DNA of 9,763 bases from Lachnospiraceae bacterium (GTDB lineage: Bacteria; Bacillota_A; Clostridia; Lachnospirales; Lachnospiraceae). Positions 1 through 5,983 of the stretch are shown here, in pieces. Positions within the stretch are counted from its first letter, which is position 1, and every line of letters starts with the position of its first letter. The notes beneath the pieces are model-generated. The model had not been told where the DNA came from, did not search any database, and saw only the letters and a program-made list of their open reading frames with translations. The stretch covers positions 1-9,763 of the forward strand of contig VSNT01000136.1 in assembly GCA_009774465.1 (NCBI GenBank), given 5' to 3'. The translations under genes were made by a program, and so were the position numbers.

Positions 1-45
1 GGTATTTAATCGGTTGCGCCTGGGCAGGCTGATTCGTATCAATCC

Positions 46-74
46 TTTACTCTTTATTCATAGATTGTTATAAT
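46..74 (+). promoter_or_regulatory. Probable sigma-A promoter for the AAA-ATPase operon
   Basis: TTTACT (46-51) and a perfect TATAAT (69-74) are separated by 17 bp, and a TG at 66-67 makes an extended -10 (TGtTATAAT). Transcription would start near 81, giving a leader of about 70 bases before the GGAGG at 135-139. A second TATAAT lies at 112-117 but has only a poor -35 (TGTGAA, 90-95). No clear operator or terminator is visible in 1-148. The promoter call is inferred from consensus matches alone. Confidence 0.6.
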
Positions 75-148
75 AAAGATGGGTGAGAGTGTGAAAAGAA
101 AATATCACGTGTATAATATAGTTAGTAAGAATTTGGAGGCTGTGGTTT

Positions 149-1726
149 ATGGGAATATATTTCAATCCTGGGAATGAGGGATTTGAGGAAGCGGTCCGCT
201 CTGAAATTTACGTAGATAAGACGGGATTAATTAATTCTGTAAATAAATGTTTAAGTACGGAGCAGAAATTCATTTGTGTCAGCAGGCCGAGACGTTTTGG
301 AAAGTCAATGGCGCTAAAAATGCTTGCAGCCTATTATGACTGTGACTGTGATTCGAGAAAACTTTTTGCAGGGCTTGAAATAGAAAAGAGCAGGTCATTT
401 GAAGAACATCTGAACCAATATGATGTGATTTTTCTTAATATGCAGCAGTTTTTAATAGAAGCAAAAGGTCAGGAGATAACAGAATACCTGGAGCAGGAAG
501 TACTGGACGAACTTAAGGAGAAATATGGAGAGTATCTGAAAAAACAGGATTCTGGACTTGCTGCTGCGCTTAGAAGAATTTATGCGAAATCAAAGAAAAA
601 ATTTATATTTTTAATTGATGAATGGGACTGCGTGATGCGGGAAAGGCAGGAGTCGGAAAGCTTACAGAAGCAATATCTTGATTTTTTGCGTAATTTATTA
701 AAAGACCAGATTTATGTGGCGCTTGCTTATATGACGGGAATTCTTCCCGTAAAAAAGTATGGACAGCATTCTGCTTTGAATATGTTTTGGGAGTATTCCA
801 TGACAAATCAGTATATTTTCGAAGAGTATACCGGTTTTACGGAAGAAGAAGTAAGAGCGCTGTGCCAGCGGTTTCACATGGATTTTGAGAAAACAGGCAG
901 TTGGTATGATGGTTACCGGTTTAAAAAATTTAAACATATTTATAATCCCAGATCTGTTGTAGCGGCAATGACCTGTCAGGATTTTTCCAGTTACTGGACT
1001 TCAACGGAAACCTATGATGCGCTGAAAATATATATGGATATGGATTTTGACGGACTTCGGGCTGATATTGTGCAGATGCTTGGGGGAGGCTGCGTCAGGG
1101 TAAATACATTCAGTTTTCAAAATGATATGCGCAATTTCAGGACAAAGGATGATGTTCTTACGCTGTTGATTCATTTGGGCTATCTTGGATATGACTCTGA
1201 AACGGAGGAGGCATTTATTCCAAATAAAGAAATTATCAGAGAGTTTGAAAATGCCATGAGCGTTGGCGGCTGGTCAGAGGTTGTACGTGTCCTTAAGGCT
1301 TCCGAAAAATTACTTGAAGATACCCTGGCAGGAGATGAAAAAAGTGTGGCTGCCGGACTTGATAAAGCCCATACAGAGGTTTCAGCCATACTCACTTATA
1401 ATGATGAAAATTCCCTTGGATGCGCTATTGGGCTGGCCTATTACAGTGCAAGGAAATATTACAGGATGATCAGAGAACTGCCTGCAGGCCGGGGATTTGC
1501 AGATGTAGTGTTTTTACCGCTGCCAGGTACGGGAAAACCGGCTATTGTGGTTGAACTGAAATACGATAAATCCGCCTATGCGGCTATACAGCAGATAAAG
1601 GACAGAAATTATACCCAGGCACTTGAAGGGTATGCAGGTGAAATTCTGCTTGCAGGAATAAATTATGACAAGGATAATGCGGATAAGCCGCATAGCTGTA
1701 TCATTGAAAAGGTAGAAAAGCTGTAG
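149..1726 (+). CDS. AAA-ATPase / PD-(D/E)XK nuclease-fold protein, copy 1
   Basis: This 525-residue protein has the two-part architecture of the large 'predicted AAA-ATPase plus PD-(D/E)XK nuclease' family (AAA-ATPase_like and PDDEXK_9 type domains). An N-terminal YVDKTGLI motif (21-28) is typical of the family. The P-loop is SRPRRFGKS (45-53), which lacks the usual first glycine, as is normal here. The Walker B is FLIDEWD (154-160). The C-terminal nuclease fold shows E420, then D452 in GFADVV, E469 and K471 in VELK, and a Q481/K484/Y488 tail, so the catalytic residues look intact. Length is normal for the family. The ATG at 149 has GGAGG at 135-139, nine bases upstream. It is cytosolic, with no signal or membrane segment. 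The biological role is not established; ATP-dependent nucleic-acid processing or defence is only a guess. Its paralogue starts 16 bases downstream. Confidence 0.88.
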   Translation: MGIYFNPGNEGFEEAVRSEIYVDKTGLINSVNKCLSTEQKFICVSRPRRFGKSMALKMLAAYYDCDCDSRKLFAGLEIEKSRSFEEHLNQYDVIFLNMQQFLIEAKGQEITEYLEQEVLDELKEKYGEYLKKQDSGLAAALRRIYAKSKKKFIFLIDEWDCVMRERQESESLQKQYLDFLRNLLKDQIYVALAYMTGILPVKKYGQHSALNMFWEYSMTNQYIFEEYTGFTEEEVRALCQRFHMDFEKTGSWYDGYRFKKFKHIYNPRSVVAAMTCQDFSSYWTSTETYDALKIYMDMDFDGLRADIVQMLGGGCVRVNTFSFQNDMRNFRTKDDVLTLLIHLGYLGYDSETEEAFIPNKEIIREFENAMSVGGWSEVVRVLKASEKLLEDTLAGDEKSVAAGLDKAHTEVSAILTYNDENSLGCAIGLAYYSARKYYRMIRELPAGRGFADVVFLPLPGTGKPAIVVELKYDKSAYAAIQQIKDRNYTQALEGYAGEILLAGINYDKDNADKPHSCIIEKVEKL

Positions 1727-1742
1727 GAAGGAGCAGGTGAAC

Positions 1743-3356
1743 ATGGGAATGTTTTTAAATAGTAAGGCTCCGCATGAAGCGTATAAAAAGGCAATGAAAA
1801 GTCCTTTTTTTGTTGATAAGTCTTTATTGTTGACAGAATTGATTCCTTCTTTTGACAGCTTAAACTGCTATTGCTGCATTACACGCCCCCGCCGGTTTGG
1901 GAAGACAGTGATGGCAAATATGATAGGAGCTTTTTTTGGAAGAACGGATAAAGAGGATAAAATCTTTGAACAATTGGCCATTTCAGGGCAGAAGGAATAT
2001 AAAATTCATTTGAACAGCCATGATGTGATTTATATAGATTTCAGCAGGGCTCCCAAAGGCTGCAAAAGTTATGCACAATATATCGAACGCATTGAAAACG
2101 GACTGATAGAAGATCTAATGCAGGCTTATGACGATTGTAAAATAGAGAAGGAAAATTCCGTGTGGGATGTTTTGCAGAGAATTTATGAGCAGACTGACAG
2201 CAGATTTCTGTTTGTGTTGGACGAATGGGACGCATTATTTCATATGCCCTTTATTTCCGTAGAAGATCAAAAAGAGTATCTTTTTTTCCTGAAATTAATG
2301 CTGAAAGATCAGCCTTATGTTGAATTTGCGTATATGACAGGCGTGCTTCCAATTACCAAATATTCAAGTGGTTCCGAATTGAATATGTTTGTGGAATATG
2401 ATATGACTATGTCAGAGAAATTCAGTGAATATTTTGGTTTTTCAGATTCGGAAGTGGATTATCTTTACAGGATATACCTGAAAAATGTGGAAACACCAAA
2501 ATTCAGTCGAAAGGAGCTTCAGATTTGGTATGATGGCTATTATACTGCTACAGGAGTCCGGCTTTATAATCCACGTTCAGTTGTGCTTGCGTTGACAGAT
2601 AACCAGCTCAGGAATTACTGGACCAGTTCAGGACCGTATGATGAAGTGTTCTATTATATTCAACATAACATAGATGATGTGAGAGACGATTTGGCTCTTA
2701 TGGTATCGGGAGAGCAGGTTTTTGCAGATATTGGACAATTCACTGCTGTTTCTATGGAAATTAATTCCCGGGAGCAGATTTATTCAGCAATGGTAGTTTA
2801 TGGACTTTTAACCTATAAAGAGGGAGAAGTTTTAATTCCAAATAAAGAATTAATGGATAAGTTTAATGAGCTTTTAATGTCCAAAAATTCTTTGGGATAT
2901 ATATACAATCTTGCCAGGAAGTCGGACCAAATGCTTCAGGCAACAATAGCTGGAGATACAAAAGTAATGGAAGAAATTCTGCAGTTTGCACATGACACTG
3001 AATCTCCTGTTTTGGCATATAACAATGAAGCCGAGTTGTCAGCGGTAGTAAATTTGTGCTACCTCTCTGCGCGTAATAAGTATCGGATTGAGCGGGAGGA
3101 ACGGGCAGGAAAGGGATTTGTGGATTTCATTTTTTATCCGGAATTAAAAAATGAGGATGGTATTATCCTTGAGTTGAAAGTGGACAGTACGCCGGAAGAT
3201 GCAATTGCACAGATTAAAGAAAAAAATTATATGCTCCGCTTTAAGGGAATGTTGGGAGAAGAAACAAAATATACCGGACGATTGTTAGCTGTTGGCATCA
3301 GCTATAATAAAAAGACCAAAAAGCATAGTTGTAAGGTAGAAGTACTGAAAACATAA
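1743..3356 (+). CDS. AAA-ATPase / PD-(D/E)XK nuclease-fold protein, copy 2
   Basis: This 537-residue paralogue of the preceding gene has the same domain order. It shows FFVDKSLL near residue 22, the P-loop TRPRRFGKT (47-55) and the Walker B FVLDEWD (157-163). Both proteins share the AYMTG, LNMF, WYDGY, YNPRSVV and YWTS blocks. The nuclease fold has E429, D461 in GFVDF, E477 and K479 in LELK, and Q490/K492/Y496. Identity is clearly partial, so this is an old duplication or separate acquisition rather than a recent copy. I chose the ATG at 1743 over a GTG six bases earlier: the AGGAAGGAG at 1725-1733 then has nine bases of spacing, against only three for the GTG. That ribosome binding site overlaps the stop codon of copy 1, so translation may be coupled. 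The function is unknown. The rRNA methyltransferase gene follows after 22 bases with no terminator. Confidence 0.88.
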   Translation: MGMFLNSKAPHEAYKKAMKSPFFVDKSLLLTELIPSFDSLNCYCCITRPRRFGKTVMANMIGAFFGRTDKEDKIFEQLAISGQKEYKIHLNSHDVIYIDFSRAPKGCKSYAQYIERIENGLIEDLMQAYDDCKIEKENSVWDVLQRIYEQTDSRFLFVLDEWDALFHMPFISVEDQKEYLFFLKLMLKDQPYVEFAYMTGVLPITKYSSGSELNMFVEYDMTMSEKFSEYFGFSDSEVDYLYRIYLKNVETPKFSRKELQIWYDGYYTATGVRLYNPRSVVLALTDNQLRNYWTSSGPYDEVFYYIQHNIDDVRDDLALMVSGEQVFADIGQFTAVSMEINSREQIYSAMVVYGLLTYKEGEVLIPNKELMDKFNELLMSKNSLGYIYNLARKSDQMLQATIAGDTKVMEEILQFAHDTESPVLAYNNEAELSAVVNLCYLSARNKYRIEREERAGKGFVDFIFYPELKNEDGIILELKVDSTPEDAIAQIKEKNYMLRFKGMLGEETKYTGRLLAVGISYNKKTKKHSCKVEVLKT

Positions 3357-3378
3357 ATTTGGAGGCAGAGAAAGATTC

Positions 3379-4719
3379 ATGTTGCCAGGGCAGTTTTTAG
3401 ACAGGATGCAGGAACTGCTGGGAGAAGAATATCCTGCATTTCTTGATGGATATGAAAAAACGAAAGCATATTCTCTCCGCATAAACAGGCAAAAAGGAAC
3501 ATTTGAAGAATTAAAGAAAAAAACATCATTTCTAACGAAAAAAGTTCCCTGGGCCGAAAATGGGTATTATTTTAAGGAAGAAGATCGTCCCGGGAGACAT
3601 CCTTTTCATGAAGCAGGGGTTTACTATATTCAGGAGGCAAGCGCTATGGCACCGGCGGTTTATCTGGATGCACAGCCGGGGGAGCGGGTATTGGATTTAT
3701 GCGCCGCACCGGGCGGGAAGAGTACTCAGATCGCTGATGTCATGCAGGGAAAGGGATTGCTTGTCAGCAATGAAATTAATTCTGCAAGGGCAAAAATTTT
3801 GTCGGAAAATATAGAGCGCATGGGAATAGAAAATGCACTGGTGGTAAGCCATGAACCGGCCTTTTTGGCACAGCGTTTTCCAGAGTACTTTGACAGGATT
3901 TTAGTGGATGCACCCTGCTCGGGAGAAGGAATGTTCCGCAAAAATGAGGAGGCTGTAAGCGAGTGGAGTTATGAAAATGTGCTGATGTGTGCCGAAAGGC
4001 AGGCGGAAATTTTGGAAAATGCGGCAGTTATGCTCCGACCGGGGGGAAGAATGGTTTATTCTACCTGTACTTTTTCCAGAGAAGAAAATGAAGAGATGAT
4101 CAGCCGATTTTTGGAAAAAAATCCTGAATTTGAAATAGAACAGGTGAAGAGATTTCCGGGAATGTCGCCGGGAATGCTGCCTCTAAATAAGGCGGTAAGG
4201 CTTTGGCCTCATAAATTGGAGGGAGAAGGGCATTTTCTTGCCAGCCTTAAAAAGGAAGGATATCAGCCAATTCAGACAGAGAGTCTTTATGGAGAGGAAA
4301 AAGGCATTTCGCCGAAAGATTGTAAGGATTGGCTTGCATTTAAAGAGCAGTACATAAAAGCAAATCTGAATGGCGTGTATTTTAAATTGGGGGATCAGCT
4401 TTATCTGTTGCCTGAAGGCGCGCCTTCCCTAAAGGGGCTTAAAGTTCTGCGCGGCGGTCTTCATCTGGGAACTTTTAAGAAAAACCGGTTTGAGCCTTCT
4501 CATGCACTGGCGCTTTTCTTAAAGCCTGAGGAAGCAGTCTGCAGTTATGCACTTTCTGTAAAGGAAGCAGCAGACTATATTGCCGGAAACACCTTTACAG
4601 CAGAAGGAGATAAAGGCTGGTATCTGATTACGGTAGAAGGATATAGCCTGGGATGGGGGAAACTTGCCGGAAATATAATGAAAAATCATTATCCAAAAGG
4701 ACTTAGAAAACAAACGTAG
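3379..4719 (+). CDS. rsmF: RsmF-like 16S rRNA (cytosine-C5) methyltransferase, NOL1/NOP2/Sun family
   Basis: This is a SAM-dependent RNA m5C methyltransferase of 446 residues. The SAM-binding motif I is DLCAAPGGKSTQ (106-117), with NE at 131-132 for ribose contact. Motif IV is VDAPCSGEG with C180, and motif VI is YSTCTFSREENE with C230. In this family the motif VI cysteine is the nucleophile and the motif IV cysteine assists product release. The C-terminal part (about 290-446) fits the RsmF-type extra domain with a PUA-like end. E. coli RsmF modifies C1407 of 16S rRNA, and relatives in Gram-positives and Thermus modify C1404 or neighbouring cytosines, so the exact base here is unknown. GGAGG at 3361-3365 is 13 bases from the ATG, and AGAAAGA at 3367-3373 is closer. 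It probably shares a transcript with both AAA/nuclease genes and the TPR gene. A remote relative such as RsmB is less likely, because no N-terminal NusB-like domain is present. Confidence 0.9.
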   Translation: MLPGQFLDRMQELLGEEYPAFLDGYEKTKAYSLRINRQKGTFEELKKKTSFLTKKVPWAENGYYFKEEDRPGRHPFHEAGVYYIQEASAMAPAVYLDAQPGERVLDLCAAPGGKSTQIADVMQGKGLLVSNEINSARAKILSENIERMGIENALVVSHEPAFLAQRFPEYFDRILVDAPCSGEGMFRKNEEAVSEWSYENVLMCAERQAEILENAAVMLRPGGRMVYSTCTFSREENEEMISRFLEKNPEFEIEQVKRFPGMSPGMLPLNKAVRLWPHKLEGEGHFLASLKKEGYQPIQTESLYGEEKGISPKDCKDWLAFKEQYIKANLNGVYFKLGDQLYLLPEGAPSLKGLKVLRGGLHLGTFKKNRFEPSHALALFLKPEEAVCSYALSVKEAADYIAGNTFTAEGDKGWYLITVEGYSLGWGKLAGNIMKNHYPKGLRKQT

Positions 4720-4738
4720 AAAGGACATGACTTTTTAG

Positions 4739-5785
4739 ATGAAAAAAAGAATTTGCGCAGCAGTACTTGCAGCCTTGATTATAGCAGGAAATACCGGCTG
4801 TGGGTTTCAGGATAAAAATGAGAACTTAAGTGCGGGAATGGAGTTAGTAGCAGCATTAGAGTATGATAATGCGCTTACCAGCTTTGAGGCGGCAAGGCAG
4901 GCAGGTGAGGAAGAGCGGCTGATTTTACGGGGAGAAGGGCTTGCTTACATGGGAAAGACCATGTACACCGAGGCGGCGGCGGCTTTTGAAGCAGCTCTTG
5001 CCTGCAGCGACGGAAGGATAAAAAATATAGATTACGATATCAACTATTATCTTGCTACTGCTTATGTAAAACAGGGAGAACTGGGAAAGGCAATTGACGT
5101 ATATAATGCAATTATAGCCTTGAAGCCGGAAGAAAAGGACGCCTATTATCTGCGGGGAGTGATTTATACCCAGCAGGGAAATTTAAACAGTGCAAAGGAA
5201 AATTTTGACAAGGTAACTGTCTTAGATGCTTCCAATTATGACAGGATTATTGAGATTTACAGCATTCTGGCATCGGAAGGCTACAAGGAAACGGGACAGG
5301 AATACCTGCAGAAGGCTATGGACGCAGGTACAAAGGGCATGACCAATTATGAAAAAGGACGAATCTGCTATTATCTGGAGGATTATGAAAATGCCAGAAC
5401 CTATCTGGAAAAGGCACGTGATGAAGGCGGATTTGAATCGGTTCTCTTTTTAGGAAAAACCTATGAAACGCTGGGAGATAACAACTATGCCATCAGCGTA
5501 TACAAAACTTATTTGGACAGCGCGGGACCGAACCCACAGGTGCTGAACCAGCTTGGACTCTGCAGAATGCAGACTGGTGATTACGAGGGGGCTCTGAATG
5601 CATTTCAGAGCGCCATGAATATAGAAGACAACGGTATGATACAGGTTCTTAAAATGAATGAAATAGTTGCATATGAAAGATTGAAGGATTATAAAAAGGC
5701 GTCTGTTCTTATGGAAAGCTATTTAAAGACTTATCCTGATGATGAGGAAGCAAAGCGGGAATACACATTTTTAAAGACAAGATAA
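4739..5785 (+). CDS. TPR-repeat protein, probable lipoprotein
   Basis: The 348-residue product starts with a positively charged MKKR, a hydrophobic stretch (about 6-16) and NTGC at 18-21. This suggests lipoprotein export with C21 as the lipidated residue; N at -3 makes the lipobox weak. The rest is a chain of about eight or nine tetratricopeptide-type helix pairs, roughly from residue 28 to 334. Clear units lie near 101-131 (YYLATAYVKQGELGKAIDVY), 135-165, 267-297 (LGLCRMQTGDYEGALNAF) and 303-334. TPR arrays hold protein partners, so a scaffold on the outer face of the cytoplasmic membrane is plausible. No enzymatic motif is visible and the partner cannot be guessed. AGAAAGGA at 4718-4725 overlaps the methyltransferase stop codon and sits 13 bases from the ATG. 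It is the last gene before a strong terminator-like inverted repeat. Confidence 0.8.
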   Translation: MKKRICAAVLAALIIAGNTGCGFQDKNENLSAGMELVAALEYDNALTSFEAARQAGEEERLILRGEGLAYMGKTMYTEAAAAFEAALACSDGRIKNIDYDINYYLATAYVKQGELGKAIDVYNAIIALKPEEKDAYYLRGVIYTQQGNLNSAKENFDKVTVLDASNYDRIIEIYSILASEGYKETGQEYLQKAMDAGTKGMTNYEKGRICYYLEDYENARTYLEKARDEGGFESVLFLGKTYETLGDNNYAISVYKTYLDSAGPNPQVLNQLGLCRMQTGDYEGALNAFQSAMNIEDNGMIQVLKMNEIVAYERLKDYKKASVLMESYLKTYPDDEEAKREYTFLKTR

Positions 5786-5796
5786 TTTGAAATTAC

Positions 5797-5850
5797 AACA
5801 CAATATATTATGTTAATGATATTATGTTAACACAATATATTGTGTTTTTT
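5797..5850 (+). terminator. Intrinsic terminator-like hairpin built from the two NrdR boxes
   Basis: Bases 5797-5816 and 5827-5846 form a 20-bp inverted repeat with one mismatch (A5810 against C5833), around a 10-base loop. Six Ts follow at 5845-5850. The position, 12 bases after the TPR gene stop, is right for ending the upstream operon. The stem is AT-rich, so strength may be moderate. The stem arms are the same bases as the two operator palindromes in the next entry. Confidence 0.6.
5798..5845. promoter_or_regulatory. Tandem NrdR boxes upstream of nrdD
   Basis: The 16-mer ACACAATATATTGTGT (5830-5845) is a perfect palindrome that fits the NrdR box consensus acaCwAtATaTwGwgt. A second copy, ACACAATATATTATGT (5798-5813), differs at one base. 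The start-to-start distance is 32 bp (16-bp spacer 5814-5829), about three helical turns. This paired spacing is the known arrangement for NrdR, the ATP-cone repressor that shuts down ribonucleotide reductase genes when dATP is high. The next gene is nrdD, as expected. The boxes end six bases upstream of the -35 element at 5852. The spacer holds an extended -10-like TGaTATTAT (5817-5825) that could be a second promoter lying directly under the repressor. The nrdR gene itself is not in this window. Confidence 0.85.
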
Positions 5851-5851
5851 A

Positions 5852-5880
5852 TTGACTTTTATTTTTCCCAATGTTACACT
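5852..5880 (+). promoter_or_regulatory. Probable nrdD promoter
   Basis: TTGACT (5852-5857) and TACACT (5875-5880) are 17 bp apart, and TG at 5872-5873 gives an extended -10. The start would be near 5887, leaving a leader of about 97 bases before nrdD. The site lies immediately downstream of the paired NrdR boxes. This is inferred from consensus matches; the alternative -10 inside the box spacer cannot be excluded. Confidence 0.6.
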
Positions 5881-5889
5881 TTTACTACA

Positions 5890-5930
5890 CACTGCTTTTT
5901 CAAGTGTGTTGCACTGCTTTTTTCAAGTGT
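5890..5930 (+). repeat. Two near-identical hairpin repeats in the nrdD leader
   Basis: CACTGCTTTTTCAAGTGT (5890-5907) recurs at 5912-5930 with one extra T, a period of 22 bases. Each copy is itself an inverted repeat. The first can form a 7-bp stem, ACACACT (5887-5893) with AGTGTGT (5903-5909). The second forms a shorter CACT/AGTG stem (5912-5915 with 5926-5929). Both leave a U-rich loop, GCUUUUU(U)CA. In addition TTACACTT (5874-5881) and AAGTGTAA (5925-5932) are perfect inverted repeats enclosing both copies. The role is unknown: an RNA leader structure or a protein-binding site are both possible. Confidence 0.6.
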
Positions 5931-5937
5931 AATTAAA

Positions 5938-5964
5938 ATGATGCGGCGAAAGCGCCGGCTTCAT
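5938..5964 (+). other. GC-rich leader hairpin next to the nrdD ribosome binding site
   Basis: ATGA (5938-5941) pairs with TCAT (5961-5964), and the core GGCG (5945-5948) pairs with CGCC (5953-5956) around an AAAG loop. A GC step and one bulged G lie between them. The hairpin ends six bases before the GGAGGGG at 5971-5977. It is the only GC-rich segment of the leader. It may protect the message or tune ribosome access; no known riboswitch class is recognised. Confidence 0.45.
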
Positions 5965-5983
5965 AAAATTGGAGGGGTAATTA

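Noticed and set aside
13..30. GCCTGGGCAGGC palindrome near the left edge, as a possible terminator of an upstream gene or a transposon end.
   Set aside because: The stem is only four or five pairs, no T-run follows directly, and the flanking sequence is outside the window.
2..73. An open frame on the + strand without a start, ending in TAA at 71-73, that could be the tail of an upstream gene.
   Set aside because: Only 23 codons, no recognisable family, and its stop overlaps the -10 of the promoter at 46-74. It cannot be separated from chance.
603..937. Minus-strand open frames within the first AAA/nuclease gene, and similar ones across the window.
   Set aside because: They have no ribosome binding sites, no recognisable domains and lie opposite well-supported genes, so they are shadows.
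1737..1742. GTG start for the second AAA/nuclease gene, six bases upstream of the chosen ATG.
   Set aside because: Spacing to the AGGAAGGAG would be only three bases; the ATG at 1743 has normal spacing and fits the family N-terminus.
5890..5930. The two leader repeats as a minimal CRISPR array.
   Set aside because: The units are 18-19 bases with only a four-base gap, so there is no spacer, and no cas gene is present.
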